64,000 nucleotides of DNA, from contig NZ_JABWGN010000021.1 in assembly GCF_013363975.1 (NCBI RefSeq), positions 83,672 through 147,671 of the forward strand, in the 5' to 3' direction. Numbering within the stretch: the first letter of the stretch is position 1; each line of letters starts with the position of its first letter. This document shows, one piece after another, positions 10,488 through 19,009 of the stretch. Under the pieces are notes generated by a model. The model made no database searches. It saw nothing but the letters and a program-made list of their open reading frames with translations, and was not told the origin of the DNA. The position numbers were made by a program, and so were the translations under genes. The DNA comes from Nonomuraea montanisoli (lineage in GTDB: Bacteria; Actinomycetota; Actinomycetes; Streptosporangiales; Streptosporangiaceae).

Positions 10488-10919
10488 GTTCACGGGCGCG
10501 CGATCGCCTGGGGTGACGAGCTGGTGAAGCTGCACGACACGTTCCGCCGCGACCTCGCGGAGCTGCGGAGCGGGTCGATGCGGGCGCCCGCGCTGCGCGA
10601 GCACTGCCTGACGTTCTGCGAGGCCCTGCACGCCCATCACGGCGGCGAGGACGACGTGCTCTTCCCGCACCTGGACGGCCTGCACCCCGAACTCGCCGCC
10701 GTCCTCGACCGCCTCCGGGACGAGCACCAGGTGGTGGCCCGGCTCCTGGCCCGCATCCGGACCCTGGTCGGCGCCCTCGAAGCTCAGGGAGGCGGCGCGG
10801 ACGAGGTGGGGGAGGAGCTGGAGCGGCTCGCCCGTGAGCTGGAGGCGCACCTCGACTACGAGGAGGAGCAGCTCGTCCCGCTTCTCAATGCGATGACCGA
10901 CATGCCGGAAAACCTCTGA
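10353..10919 (+). CDS. Hemerythrin HHE-domain protein with repeated N-terminus
   Basis: 188 aa. The HHE helical bundle occupies about residues 45-185. Candidate di-iron ligands are in ELVKLHDTF, ALHAHHGGEDDVLFPHL (HxxxE type), RDEHQVV and HLDYEEEQLVP. Such proteins bind O2/NO or act as iron-dependent sensors. The GTG at 10353 overlaps the MFS stop as GTGA, indicating translational coupling. The first ~45 residues are an imperfect octapeptide repeat (VSGDKERD, VTGGKGDD, VSGGEGVG), in which each unit begins with an in-frame GTG preceded by a GGGA/GGAG-like sequence. The true start may therefore be any of 10353, 10377, 10401, 10425 or 10467. Confidence 0.8.
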   Translation: MSGDKERDVTGGKGDDVSGGEGVGVSGLGDALREERDGVSGAGDLVHGRAIAWGDELVKLHDTFRRDLAELRSGSMRAPALREHCLTFCEALHAHHGGEDDVLFPHLDGLHPELAAVLDRLRDEHQVVARLLARIRTLVGALEAQGGGADEVGEELERLARELEAHLDYEEEQLVPLLNAMTDMPENL

Positions 10920-10960
10920 CCTCGCCTCCGGCCCCTCTCCGCGGCCCGGCCACGACAGCA

Positions 10961-10990
10961 CTTCCCGGCACTTCCCGGTACTTCCCGGCG
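10961..10990. repeat. 10-bp tandem repeat, three copies
   Basis: The unit cttcccgg plus two variable bases is repeated three times between the hemerythrin stop and the MOSC promoter. Confidence 0.8.
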
Positions 10991-11022
10991 GAAAAGGGAT
11001 CGCCGTCGTCTGGTCGCTCGGT

Positions 11023-11028
11023 TAGCGT
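11023..11028 (+). promoter_or_regulatory. -10 box for a leaderless MOSC transcript
   Basis: TAGCGT ends 7 nt before the ATG at 11036. Confidence 0.45.
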
Positions 11029-11035
11029 CAGCGCC

Positions 11036-11671
11036 ATGCGGGTCATCTCACTAAATGTCGGGAAAGTGGTGGATGCGGCCTGGGCGGGCAAGACCGGCCG
11101 CACGGCGATCGACAAGTCACCGGTGCTCCACCGGGTCGAGGCGCGTCCCGAGGGGCTCGTCGGAGACGGACGGGGCGACCTGGTCAACCACGGCGGCGAG
11201 GGCCACGCCGTCTACGCGTACGCCCGCGAGGACTACGACTGGTGGGAGGGCGAGCTGGGGCGCCGGCTCCGTGACGGCCGGTTCGGCGAGAACCTGACGA
11301 CGGAGGGACTCGACGTCAACGGCGCCATGCTCGGCGAGCGCTGGCGCATCGGGTCGGTCACGCTGGAGATCAGCGGCCCTCGGGTGCCGTGCGTCGTGTT
11401 CCGCAACTGGGTGGACGAGCCCGGATGGGTGCGCCGGTTCACGGAGGCCGGGCGGCCGGGCGCGTACCTGAAGGTGGTGGAGACGGGCGACCTCGGCGTC
11501 GGCGACGGGGTGGGCGTCATCCACAGGCCCCGCGACGGGGTGACGGTCGCCGAGGCGTTCCGGGCGTTCCACGGCGACAAGGAGCTGATGCGGCGCGTGC
11601 TCGCCGTCCCCGAGCGCGCCGCGTTCTGGGACGACGTGGCCGCCCGGGTGCTGGGCGGCTCCCTGACCTGA
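11036..11671 (+). CDS. MOSC-domain protein (YiiM type)
   Basis: 211 aa. The MOSC fold spans about residues 20-160, with GLVGDGRGDLVNHGGEGHAVYAY and GRFGENLTTEG being hallmark blocks; ISGPRVPC carries the conserved cysteine that binds a molybdenum-sulfur centre or substrate. A C-terminal helical part (VAEAFRAFHGDKELMRRVL) matches the 3-alpha domain of YiiM-type proteins, which reduce N-hydroxylated compounds. It stands alone with its own leaderless-type promoter. The oxidoreductase role is inferred from the family. Confidence 0.88.
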   Translation: MRVISLNVGKVVDAAWAGKTGRTAIDKSPVLHRVEARPEGLVGDGRGDLVNHGGEGHAVYAYAREDYDWWEGELGRRLRDGRFGENLTTEGLDVNGAMLGERWRIGSVTLEISGPRVPCVVFRNWVDEPGWVRRFTEAGRPGAYLKVVETGDLGVGDGVGVIHRPRDGVTVAEAFRAFHGDKELMRRVLAVPERAAFWDDVAARVLGGSLT

Positions 11672-11700
11672 CCCTGACAACGGCGCGGCGCTGCGTCGGC

Positions 11701-11736
11701 CTGAGGCTGAGGCTGAGGCTGAGGCTGAGGCTGAGG
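11701..11736. repeat. Hexanucleotide repeat (ctgagg)6
   Basis: Six perfect copies of ctgagg lie between the MOSC stop and hemW. A simple repeat this regular is unusual in the window and may vary in length between strains. Confidence 0.95.
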
Positions 11737-11843
11737 CGGTGTGGCGGGCGGCGGGCGGCGCCTGGGGGCGGCGGGGCCGGCGGTGGTCCGGTCCGGGACC
11801 GGCGGCGGTCTGGGCAGTCGCCGGGGGCGGGCAGACTGGAAGC

Positions 11844-13064
11844 GTGCCATCCACCCTGCCCGACGGCGATGCCGCGCCCGCCTCGGGCGAGCTGCCCGAG
11901 ACCGCGCTGCGCGGCCTCGGCGGACGCCCGTTCGGCTTCTACGTCCACGTGCCGTTCTGCGTGACGCGCTGCGGCTACTGCGACTTCAACACCTACACCG
12001 CCGCCGAGCTGGGCCCCGGCGCCTCACAGCGCGACTACGCCGACACGGTCCTGCAGGAGGTGCGGCTGGCGCGGCGCGTGCTCGGCGACGCCGACCTCCC
12101 GGTCCAGACCGTGTTCTTCGGCGGCGGCACGCCCACGCTGCTCCCTCCGGCCGACCTCACCCGGATCCTCGCGGCCATCGACGCGGAGTTCGGCCTCGCG
12201 CCGGGGGCGGAGGTCACCACCGAGGCCAACCCCGAGTCCGTCGACCCGGCCTACCTGGAGAGCCTGCGCGAGGGCGGCTTCACCCGCGTCAGCTTCGGCA
12301 TGCAGAGCGCCCGCGAGCACGTGCTCAAGGTCCTCGACCGCCACCACACCCCCGGCCGGGCCGCCCAGGCCGTCCAGGAGGCGCGCAAGGCCGGGTTCGA
12401 GCACGTCAACCTCGACCTCATCTACAGCACGCCCGGCGAGTCCGACGACGACTGGCGGGCCTCGCTCGCCGCCGCCATCGAGGCCGAGCCCGACCACGTC
12501 TCCGCGTACTCCCTCATCGTCGAGGACGGCACCCGCCTGGCGGCCCGCATCCGGCGCGGCGAGCTGCCCATGCCCGACGACGACGTGGCCGCCGACCGCT
12601 ACCAGATCGCCGACGCGATGCTCGGCGAGGCCGGGTTCCACTGGTACGAGGTGTCGAACTGGGCCACGTCCGAGGCCGCCCGCTGCCGGCACAACCTGCT
12701 GTACTGGACCGGCGGCGACTGGTGGGCCGCCGGCCCCGGCGCCCACAGCCACGTGGGCGGCGCCCGCTGGTGGAACGTCAAGCACCCGGCCGCCTACGCC
12801 CAGCGCCTGGCCGCCGGCACCTCGCCCGCGCACGCGCGCGAGGTGCTCTCCACGGAGGACCGCGAGACCGAACGCCTCATGCTGGAGCTCCGGCTGGTGT
12901 CCGGCTACCCGCTCGCCGACGTCGCCCCCCGCGCGCGGACGGCCGTCGCCGCCGCGCTCGCGGGCGGGCTGCTGCGGCCCGAGGAGTTCAAGGCCGGTCT
13001 CATGGTGCTCACCCTGAAGGGCCGGCTGCTCGCGGACGCGCTGGTCCGCGACATGGTCAGCTGA
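11844..13064 (+). CDS. hemW: Radical SAM heme chaperone HemW
   Basis: 406 aa. FCVTRCGYCDF supplies the CX3CX2C that binds the 4Fe-4S cluster and SAM. Downstream FFGGGTPTLL, TTEANPESV and VSFGMQS are blocks shared by HemW/HemN-like proteins, and a C-terminal HemN domain is present. It lacks the features needed to be confident of coproporphyrinogen dehydrogenase activity, and HemW proteins carry heme rather than make it. The GTG at 11844 has GGAAG just upstream. It ends 8 bp inside the convergent DUF4870 gene. Placement before hrcA-dnaJ is the usual actinobacterial order. Confidence 0.92.
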   Translation: MPSTLPDGDAAPASGELPETALRGLGGRPFGFYVHVPFCVTRCGYCDFNTYTAAELGPGASQRDYADTVLQEVRLARRVLGDADLPVQTVFFGGGTPTLLPPADLTRILAAIDAEFGLAPGAEVTTEANPESVDPAYLESLREGGFTRVSFGMQSAREHVLKVLDRHHTPGRAAQAVQEARKAGFEHVNLDLIYSTPGESDDDWRASLAAAIEAEPDHVSAYSLIVEDGTRLAARIRRGELPMPDDDVAADRYQIADAMLGEAGFHWYEVSNWATSEAARCRHNLLYWTGGDWWAAGPGAHSHVGGARWWNVKHPAAYAQRLAAGTSPAHAREVLSTEDRETERLMLELRLVSGYPLADVAPRARTAVAAALAGGLLRPEEFKAGLMVLTLKGRLLADALVRDMVS

Positions 13065-13869
13065 TCAGGCGGACGGAGAGCGGGTAGCGGTAGTTCTCGC
13101 CCCGGTTCGTGGCCAGGGCCGCCTGGATGTGGAAGACCAGCGACACGACCCACACGATCGGGAACAGGAACAGCCCGATCAGGAAGATCGACAGGATGCC
13201 GGCGACCACGTAGCCGATGAACATCGTGATCTGGAAGTTCAGGGCCTCGGCCGCCTGGTCCCGGACGTAGGGGGCCTCGTCCTTCTTCATCAGGTAGATG
13301 ATCAGCGGGCCGACCCAGGAGACCAGCAGTCCCAGCAGGTGGGAGAGCATCGCCATCGTGGTGTCGTCCGTGCCGGGACGGGGGCCGTACACGCCGGGCC
13401 GGTGCGGCGGGCGCTGGTACGGGTTCGAGTATCCGGGACCGGGCTGCTGGTATCCCGGGTTGCCCGGGTAGCCGGGCGCGCTCGGCTGCTGGTGGCCGTA
13501 GCCGGGCTGCTGGTAACCGGATTGCTGGTGACCGGGCTGTTGGTGTCCGGGCTGTTGGTGTCCGGGTGGCTGGTAGCCGGGTGGCGGGGGCGGCTGCTGG
13601 CCGTAACCGTAGCTCTGGCCGCCGGACTGCGGCCCCGCGCCGTAGCCCTGGCCGCCGGACTGGGGCCCGGCGCCGTAGCCGGGTCCCGACCCGTACGGCG
13701 GCCCCGGCTGCGGGCCCGACCCGTATGCCGGACCGGGCTGCGGGCCCGACCCGTATGCCGGACCGGGCTGCGGGCCCGACCCGTACGCCGGACCGGGCTC
13801 GGGATCCGGGCGGGGGACGCGCCGGGTGGCGTCGTCGTCGGGCTGGTGGTGCGGCGGGTCCTGACTCAT
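13057..13869 (-). CDS. DUF4870 membrane protein with Gly/Pro/Tyr/Gln repeats
   Basis: 270 aa. Residues 1-165 are low complexity: four copies of a decapeptide (QPGPAYGSGP type), then YGAGPQSGGQ and GHQQP-type repeats. The C-terminal ~100 residues form a DUF4870 domain with three hydrophobic segments (LSHLLGLLVSWVGPLIIYL, then two around YVVAGILSIFLIGLFLF). DUF4870 proteins are small membrane proteins of unknown function. Its ATG overlaps the stop of the upstream DUF3097 gene by 4 bp, so the two are coupled. Confidence 0.85.
   Translation of the reverse strand: MSQDPPHHQPDDDATRRVPRPDPEPGPAYGSGPQPGPAYGSGPQPGPAYGSGPQPGPPYGSGPGYGAGPQSGGQGYGAGPQSGGQSYGYGQQPPPPPGYQPPGHQQPGHQQPGHQQSGYQQPGYGHQQPSAPGYPGNPGYQQPGPGYSNPYQRPPHRPGVYGPRPGTDDTTMAMLSHLLGLLVSWVGPLIIYLMKKDEAPYVRDQAAEALNFQITMFIGYVVAGILSIFLIGLFLFPIVWVVSLVFHIQAALATNRGENYRYPLSVRLIS
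13681..13800. repeat. 30-bp in-frame tandem repeat, four copies
   Basis: Units begin at 13681 (diverged), 13711, 13741 and 13771. They encode the decapeptide repeats of the DUF4870 protein. Confidence 0.9.
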
Positions 13870-14672
13870 CGTGCCTCCGTGACAAAGTCGATCAGTTCTT
13901 CCACCCGGCCGAGCAATTCGGGCTCCAGGTCCGCGAACGAGGAGACGGATCCGAGGATGCGCCGCCACGCCTCGGCCGGCTCCACCCGCCAGCCCAGGGC
14001 GGCGATCACGCCCTCCTTCCACGGCACCCCGCGCGGCACCTCCGGCCAGGCGGGGATGCGCAGCACGGACGGCTTGACCGCCTGCCAGACGTCCACGAAC
14101 GGGTGTCCCACCACGAGCACGTCCGGCGAGGTCACCTGGGCGGCGATGCGGCTCTCCTTGGAGCCGGGCACCAGGTGGTCGACCAGCACCCCCAGCCGGC
14201 GTCCCGGGCCGGGGCCGAACTCGGCGACGATCGCGGGCAGGTCGTCCACGCCCTCCAGGTACTCGACCACCACGCCTTCCACGCGCAGGTCGTGGCCCCA
14301 GATCTTCTCGACGAGGGCGGCGTCGTGGACGCCCTCGACGTAGATGCGGCTCTCCTTGGCGACCTTGGCGCGCAGCCCCTCCACCGCGATCGACCCGGAC
14401 GCGCTGCGCCTCGGCCCACGCGGCTCCACGGCCGGCCGCACCAGTGTCACGACCTTCCCCTCCAGCAGGAACGCGGCGGGCGCCAGCGGGAACAGCCGTC
14501 GCTTGCCGAAGCGGTCCTCCAGCGTGACGGCCTCCTTGTCACAGGCCACGACCGCGCCGCAGAAGCCGCTCTCGGCGTCCTCCACGACGAGGTCGAGTTC
14601 GGCGGGCACCTTCGGGATCGTGCCCTTGCCCGGACGCCGCCAGTTTCCCGCGAGAACATCACCGTCGTACAC
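13866..14672 (-). CDS. DUF3097 family protein
   Basis: 268 aa, matching the known length and character of DUF3097 proteins, which are widespread in actinobacteria. Visible blocks are YVEGVHDAALVEKIWG and LGVLVDHLVPGSKES, which resemble the glutamate and DxD-type positions of a TOPRIM fold; VLVVGHPFVDVWQAV follows. A nucleic-acid role is possible but unproven. The GTG at 14672 is preceded by TACGGT with 7 nt between, suggesting a leaderless mRNA shared with the downstream DUF4870 gene (4-bp overlap). Confidence 0.82.
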   Translation of the reverse strand: MYDGDVLAGNWRRPGKGTIPKVPAELDLVVEDAESGFCGAVVACDKEAVTLEDRFGKRRLFPLAPAAFLLEGKVVTLVRPAVEPRGPRRSASGSIAVEGLRAKVAKESRIYVEGVHDAALVEKIWGHDLRVEGVVVEYLEGVDDLPAIVAEFGPGPGRRLGVLVDHLVPGSKESRIAAQVTSPDVLVVGHPFVDVWQAVKPSVLRIPAWPEVPRGVPWKEGVIAALGWRVEPAEAWRRILGSVSSFADLEPELLGRVEELIDFVTEAR

Positions 14673-14679
14673 ACCGGGG

Positions 14680-14685
14680 ACCGTA
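14680..14685 (-). promoter_or_regulatory. -10 box for the DUF3097-DUF4870 unit
   Basis: TACGGT on the minus strand ends 7 nt before the GTG at 14672. Confidence 0.4.
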
Positions 14686-14690
14686 GCAAA

Positions 14691-15809
14691 TCACCCGCCC
14701 GCGGCGAGGCGCTTGCGGTGAGAGCTGCGCCGTACCAGGACGACGACCGTCACGACGAGCGCCAGCAGGATTCCGGCGCCGGGCAGCAGGAACAGCGCCG
14801 CCACGCCGCCCGCCAGCCCGCCGGCGCCCACGGACGGCCCCACCGCGAAGCGCGCGCCCGCCGACTGCGGGGTGCCGCACTTGAGCACGTAGCCGCCGGC
14901 CTTGGACACGTTCAGGGCCAGGATGGCCTGCCACCGGGTCGAGCCCTGGGTGACCGTCATGCTGCCGGGCATCCTGGCCAGCAGGCCCCTGCCGTCGCCG
15001 CCGGTGACCGAGCAGGTGTACTCGACGGGGGTGGCGCTGGCCAGGTACACGACCGGGTCGTCGGCGGGGTCCACGGTCACCGAGACGATCTCGCCCGCCG
15101 CGAACGTCTTCGTCGGCAGCGCGCCGTTCACCGTGTCCGTCACGCCGTTGGCGAACAGCAGCACCCCGGCCACCACGCACACCAGCGCGACCCCCCAGGC
15201 CGCCCACACCCACCACAGCGGGGGACGCAGCAGCTTGGGGCTCACCCACGGCGTGGACAACGGGCCGCCGCCGTACGGGCCGGCCGCGCCGAAAGGCTGC
15301 CCGCCGTACGCCCCCTGCCCGCCCGGCCCGCCGCCGTACGGGCCCTGGGGGCCCGACCCGGCGTACGGACCCTGCGGCTCCGACGGAGGCCCGTAGTACG
15401 GCCCCTGCGCACCGGACGGCGGGCCGTAAGGACCTTGGGGACCCGACGGCGGGCCGTAAGGACCCTGGGGACCCGACGGCGGGCCGTACGGACCCTGCGG
15501 GGGAGGAGGTGCCTGCGGGAAGGGGGCGTGCTCGCCCGTCGAAGGTCCCGGCCCGTAGGGCGGCGGCGGGTAGGCTCGCTGCTCACCCGGCGGCCCGCCG
15601 TGGGGCGGAGGCGGGTACGGGGCCTGCTGCGGCGGCGCGCCGTGGGGGCCCGTCCCGTACGGCTGCCGCCCGTACGGCGGGTACGGGGCCTGGCCGCCCG
15701 GCGGTGGGCCGTACGGGGGTGGGCTGGACTGACCGGGGTGCGGGCCGGATCCGGGCGCCGGGCCGGACGGCTCGGACTCCGGCGGCTGGGACGGGGAATC
15801 GTCGGTCAT
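14691..15809 (-). CDS. Proline-rich membrane protein of unknown function
   Basis: 372 aa from the ATG at 15809. Residues 1-195 are Pro/Gly/Tyr/Gln repeats, including YGPPSGPQGP in tandem, and are likely cytoplasmic and disordered. A membrane segment follows (WWVWAAWGVALVCVVAGVLL), then a ~110-residue extracytoplasmic domain with two cysteines (YTCSVTGG and VLKCGTP). The C-terminus has a second membrane segment (ILLALVVTVVVLV) and a basic tail. The layout resembles that of several actinobacterial envelope proteins, but no enzyme motif is visible. It lies divergently from hrcA, with the CIRCE element in between. Confidence 0.75.
   Translation of the reverse strand: MTDDSPSQPPESEPSGPAPGSGPHPGQSSPPPYGPPPGGQAPYPPYGRQPYGTGPHGAPPQQAPYPPPPHGGPPGEQRAYPPPPYGPGPSTGEHAPFPQAPPPPQGPYGPPSGPQGPYGPPSGPQGPYGPPSGAQGPYYGPPSEPQGPYAGSGPQGPYGGGPGGQGAYGGQPFGAAGPYGGGPLSTPWVSPKLLRPPLWWVWAAWGVALVCVVAGVLLFANGVTDTVNGALPTKTFAAGEIVSVTVDPADDPVVYLASATPVEYTCSVTGGDGRGLLARMPGSMTVTQGSTRWQAILALNVSKAGGYVLKCGTPQSAGARFAVGPSVGAGGLAGGVAALFLLPGAGILLALVVTVVVLVRRSSHRKRLAAGG
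15421..15500. repeat. 30-bp in-frame tandem repeat in the proline-rich gene
   Basis: Units start at 15421, 15451 and 15481 and are nearly identical (gacggcgggccgtaaggacc core). They encode the YGPPSGPQGP repeats. Confidence 0.9.
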
Positions 15810-15896
15810 GTCGGCCAGTGTGATCCCTGACCGCGGGCCCGCGCCAGCAGCATGATGGTCAGGTGTTATCGCACCTTGTGGGTGAGAGCCGTACAC

Positions 15897-15923
15897 TTGG
15901 CACTCGGGAACACAGAGTGCTAG
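15897..15923 (+). promoter_or_regulatory. CIRCE operator (HrcA binding site)
   Basis: TTGGCACTC, 9 nt, then GAGTGCTAG: the CIRCE inverted repeat with one change in each arm from TTAGCACTC-N9-GAGTGCTAA. It lies 38 bp before the hrcA start, so HrcA autorepresses the heat-shock operon. Confidence 0.93.
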
Positions 15924-15961
15924 ACGGTCGTTCCCGCGAGGCAGAGGCAGGAGGTGAGCAC

Positions 15962-16975
15962 GTGCTCGACGATCGTAAGCTGGCGGTGCTCCGCGCCATT
16001 GTCGAAGACTACGTGTCCACCAACGAACCGGTGGGCTCCAAGGCGCTGGCAGAGCGCCACAATCTCAAGGTCTCCCCCGCCACGGTCCGCAACGACATGG
16101 CCGCGCTGGAGGAGGATGGCTACATCACCCAGCCGCACACCAGCGCCGGCCGCGTGCCGACCGACAAGGGCTACCGGTTGTTCGTCGACCGGCTGTCCCA
16201 GGTCAAGCCGCTGTCGGGGGCGGAGCGGCGGGCGATCGAGACGTTCCTGGCGGGCGCGGTCGACCTCGACGACGTGGTCACCCGCACCGTGCGGCTGCTC
16301 GCGCAGCTCACCCGGCAGGTGGCGGTCGTGCAGTACCCGACGCTGACCCGCTCGACCGTGCGCCACGTCGAGCTGGTGCCGCTGACGGACCGGCGGGTCA
16401 TGCTGGTCCTCATCACCAACACCGGCCGCGTCGAGCAGCGGGTCGTCGAGCTGCCCGAGGTCGTGGAGGAGACCCGCATCGCGCACCTGCGGGCGGTGCT
16501 CAACGCCTGTCTCGACGGGTGCGGCCTGAGCGCCGTGCCCGACCTGGTCGCCGACCTTCCCGAGCGGCTGCCCGCCGAGGACCGGCCGGCCGTGGCCACG
16601 ATCCTGTCGGTGCTGCTCGAGACCCTGGTCGAACGGCACGACGAGAAGATCGTCTTCGCCGGGGCGGCCAACCTCGCCGGCGCCGACTTCACCACCGGTC
16701 TGCGCGCCGTGCTGGAGGCCCTGGAAGAGCAGGTCGTGCTCATGCGGTTGCTCGGCGAGACGTCCGGCGACACCCCGTCCGCGCTCACCGTGCGCATCGG
16801 CTCCGAAAACCCCTATCTGCACGGCACGTCCATCGTCGCCACCGGATACGGTTCTGGCGACAACCAACTGGCACGCCTCGGCGTGCTGGGTCCCACGAGG
16901 ATGGACTACCCCGTGACGATGGGCGCCGTACGCGCGGTAGCACGCTACGTCAGCCAGATCCTGGCTGCATCATAA
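15962..16975 (+). CDS. hrcA: Heat-inducible transcription repressor HrcA
   Basis: 337 aa. The N-terminal winged helix contains VSPATVRNDMAALEEDGYI, and TSAGRVPTDKGYRLFVD is the most conserved HrcA block. The GAF-like and dimerisation regions follow (RIGSENPY, GPTRMDYP near the C-terminus). HrcA binds CIRCE with help from GroEL and represses heat-shock genes. The GTG at 15962 is chosen because AGGAGGTGA lies 7 nt upstream. It is the first gene of hrcA-dnaJ-small ORF-rsmE, with 11 bp to dnaJ. Confidence 0.97.
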   Translation: MLDDRKLAVLRAIVEDYVSTNEPVGSKALAERHNLKVSPATVRNDMAALEEDGYITQPHTSAGRVPTDKGYRLFVDRLSQVKPLSGAERRAIETFLAGAVDLDDVVTRTVRLLAQLTRQVAVVQYPTLTRSTVRHVELVPLTDRRVMLVLITNTGRVEQRVVELPEVVEETRIAHLRAVLNACLDGCGLSAVPDLVADLPERLPAEDRPAVATILSVLLETLVERHDEKIVFAGAANLAGADFTTGLRAVLEALEEQVVLMRLLGETSGDTPSALTVRIGSENPYLHGTSIVATGYGSGDNQLARLGVLGPTRMDYPVTMGAVRAVARYVSQILAAS

Positions 16976-16986
16976 GAGGTCGATAA

Positions 16987-18126
16987 GTGGCAAACAGCGA
17001 CTACTACGCCACCCTCGGGGTGCGCCGTGACGCCAGTCAGGACGAGATCAAGAAGGCCTACCGCAGGCTGGCCCGTGAGCTCCACCCTGACGTGAACCCC
17101 GACCCTGAGACCCAGGAGCGGTTCAAGGAGATCACGCAGGCCTACGAGGTGCTGTCCGACACGAACAAGCGCCAGATGTACGACCTGGGCGCCGACCCGT
17201 TCGGCGGCGCCGCGGCGGGCGCGGGAGCCGGCGGCTTCGGCGCGGGCTTCCCGTTCAGCGACATCATGGACGCGTTCTTCGGTTCGGCCGGCGGCGCCCG
17301 CGGCCCCCGTTCGCGCGCCCGCAGGGGCCGCAACGCGACCATCCGCGTCGAGCTCGACCTGCGCGAGACCGCGTTCGGCACCACGAGGGAGCTGGTCGTC
17401 GACACGGCCGTGCTGTGCGAGGTCTGCCACGGCGCCGGCGCCGCTCCCGGCACCCACCCCGACACCTGCGACATGTGCAACGGCCGCGGCGAGATCTCCC
17501 AGGTCACCCGGTCGTTCCTGGGCCAGGTCATGACGTCCCGGCCGTGTCCCCAGTGCGGCGGCTTCGGGTCGATCATCCGCCACCCCTGCCAGGAGTGCTC
17601 CGGCGACGGCCGCGTGCGCACCCGCCGTACGATCAAGGTGCGCATCCCGGCGGGCGTCGAGGACGGCACCCACATCCAGCTCGCCGGCGAGGGCGAGGTC
17701 GGCCCCGGCGGCGGCCCGCCCGGCGACCTGTTCCTGGAGATCGTCGAGCGCCCGCACGAGATCTTCGAGCGGCGCGGCGACGACCTGCACTGCACGATGC
17801 AGATCCCGATGACGGCCGCGGCGCTCGGCACCGTGCTCAGCGTGGAGACGCTCGACGGCGCCGAGGAGATCGACGTGCGGCCGGGCACCCAGTCGGGGCA
17901 GGTCATCACGATGTTCGGCCGGGGCGTGCAGCGGCTCAACGAGAGCGGCCGCGGCGACCTGCTGATCCACGTCAACGTCGAGACGCCGTCGCGGCTCGAC
18001 CCGGCGCAGGAGGAGCTGTTGCGCGAGCTGGCCAAGCTGCGCGGCGAGGAGCGGCCTCCCGGCAAGTTCGCGCCGGGGCAGCAGGGGTTCTTCTCGCGGC
18101 TGCGCGACGCCTTCAACGGCCGATGA
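16987..18126 (+). CDS. dnaJ: Co-chaperone DnaJ (DnaJ2 type)
   Basis: 379 aa. The J domain (residues 4-66) contains the HPD triad in RELHPDVNPD, then a Gly/Phe-rich linker. The zinc domain has four CxxCxGxG motifs: CEVCHGAG, CDMCNGRG, CPQCGGFG and CQECSGDG. The C-terminal substrate-binding domains follow (VRIPAGVEDGTHIQL). It stimulates DnaK ATPase and delivers unfolded clients. Pairing with hrcA rather than dnaK marks it as the second DnaJ of actinomycetes. GTG start at 16987 with AAGAGGT upstream; its stop overlaps a small ORF as ATGA. Confidence 0.97.
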   Translation: MANSDYYATLGVRRDASQDEIKKAYRRLARELHPDVNPDPETQERFKEITQAYEVLSDTNKRQMYDLGADPFGGAAAGAGAGGFGAGFPFSDIMDAFFGSAGGARGPRSRARRGRNATIRVELDLRETAFGTTRELVVDTAVLCEVCHGAGAAPGTHPDTCDMCNGRGEISQVTRSFLGQVMTSRPCPQCGGFGSIIRHPCQECSGDGRVRTRRTIKVRIPAGVEDGTHIQLAGEGEVGPGGGPPGDLFLEIVERPHEIFERRGDDLHCTMQIPMTAAALGTVLSVETLDGAEEIDVRPGTQSGQVITMFGRGVQRLNESGRGDLLIHVNVETPSRLDPAQEELLRELAKLRGEERPPGKFAPGQQGFFSRLRDAFNGR

Positions 18127-18233
18127 CCCGGACGCAGGCCGGGCGGGACGGGCTACGTGGCCGCTCCGGTGAGCCCGGCCCGGACGGGCTGCGCCGCCGC
18201 TTCGGTGAGTCCGGCGCGGGCGGGCGGGCGTGA
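18123..18233 (+). CDS. Possible coupled small ORF between dnaJ and rsmE
   Basis: 36 codons from the ATG at 18123 (overlapping the dnaJ TGA) to a TGA at 18231 (overlapping the rsmE GTG). It fills the dnaJ-rsmE gap exactly, with a 4-bp overlap at each end. The peptide is basic and Gly-rich, with an imperfect two-fold repeat (DGLRGRSGEPGP and DGLRRRFGESGAG) encoded by a 36-bp repeat with six mismatches. It may be a translated micropeptide, or an open stretch that carries ribosomes from dnaJ to rsmE. No family is recognised. Confidence 0.4.
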   Translation: MTRTQAGRDGLRGRSGEPGPDGLRRRFGESGAGGRA

Positions 18234-18955
18234 GCGTTCCCGTCTTCCTGGCCGACCGCCTGGACGGCTCCGAGCTGCTGCTCGACGGCCCCGAGGGGCG
18301 CCATGCCGCCGCCGTGCGCCGGCTGCGCGCCGGTGAGCGGGTGGACCTGACCGACGGCTCCGGCGCGGTCGCCGAGTGCGTCGTGCGCGAGGCGCTGAAG
18401 GACTCCCTGCGGCTCGACGTCGTCCGACGGTACGACGTGCCGGCCCCCCGCCCCCGGATCGTGGCCGTGCAGGGCCTGCCGAAGGGCGACCGGGGCGAGC
18501 TGGCCGTCGAGATGATGACCGAGGCGGGCGTGGACGTGATCGTCCCGTGGTCCGCCTCCCGCAGCATCACCCAGTGGAAGGGCGACCGGGCGGTCAAGGC
18601 GCTGGCCCGCTGGCGCTCCACGGCCCGCGAGGCGGGCAAGCAGGCCCGCCGCTTCCACCTGCCCGAGGTGACCGAGCCGGCGTCCACGGCCCAGGTGGAG
18701 AAGCTGCTGCACGACGCGGCCCTGGCCCTGGTGCTCCACGAGGAGGCCGCCGAGCCGCTGTCGCGCCTGGAGGTCCCGGCCGACGGCGACATCGTCATGG
18801 TCGTGGGCCCGGAGGGCGGGATCGCGGACGAGGAGGTGGCCCGGTTCAGGGCAGCCGGCGCCGTGCCGGTGCTGCTCGGGCCGACGGTGCTGCGCACCTC
18901 GACGGCCGGGATCGCGGCGGCCTCGGTGCTCATGGCCCGCACCGGCCGCTGGTGA
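18230..18955 (+). CDS. rsmE: 16S rRNA (uracil1498-N3)-methyltransferase RsmE
   Basis: 241 aa. The SPOUT-type knot appears at the C-terminus: VVGPEGGIADEEVARF and LGPTVLRTSTAGIAA are the SAM-binding blocks of RsmE. The N-terminal PUA-like domain contains EGRHAAAVRRLRAGERV. It methylates U1498 in the 30S subunit using SAM. The GTG at 18230 overlaps the small ORF stop. Location after dnaJ is conserved in actinobacteria. Confidence 0.95.
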   Translation: MSVPVFLADRLDGSELLLDGPEGRHAAAVRRLRAGERVDLTDGSGAVAECVVREALKDSLRLDVVRRYDVPAPRPRIVAVQGLPKGDRGELAVEMMTEAGVDVIVPWSASRSITQWKGDRAVKALARWRSTAREAGKQARRFHLPEVTEPASTAQVEKLLHDAALALVLHEEAAEPLSRLEVPADGDIVMVVGPEGGIADEEVARFRAAGAVPVLLGPTVLRTSTAGIAAASVLMARTGRW

Positions 18956-19009
18956 TCCCCACAGCCGAGGACGCCTGACGCCTCTGACGCCCGGGGACGC
19001 CTGACGCGT

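Noticed and set aside
13866..15896. 754-codon plus-strand frame (13566-15830) across DUF3097 and the proline-rich gene
   Set aside because: It is a low-complexity shadow produced by the repeats; both minus-strand genes have family or membrane features.
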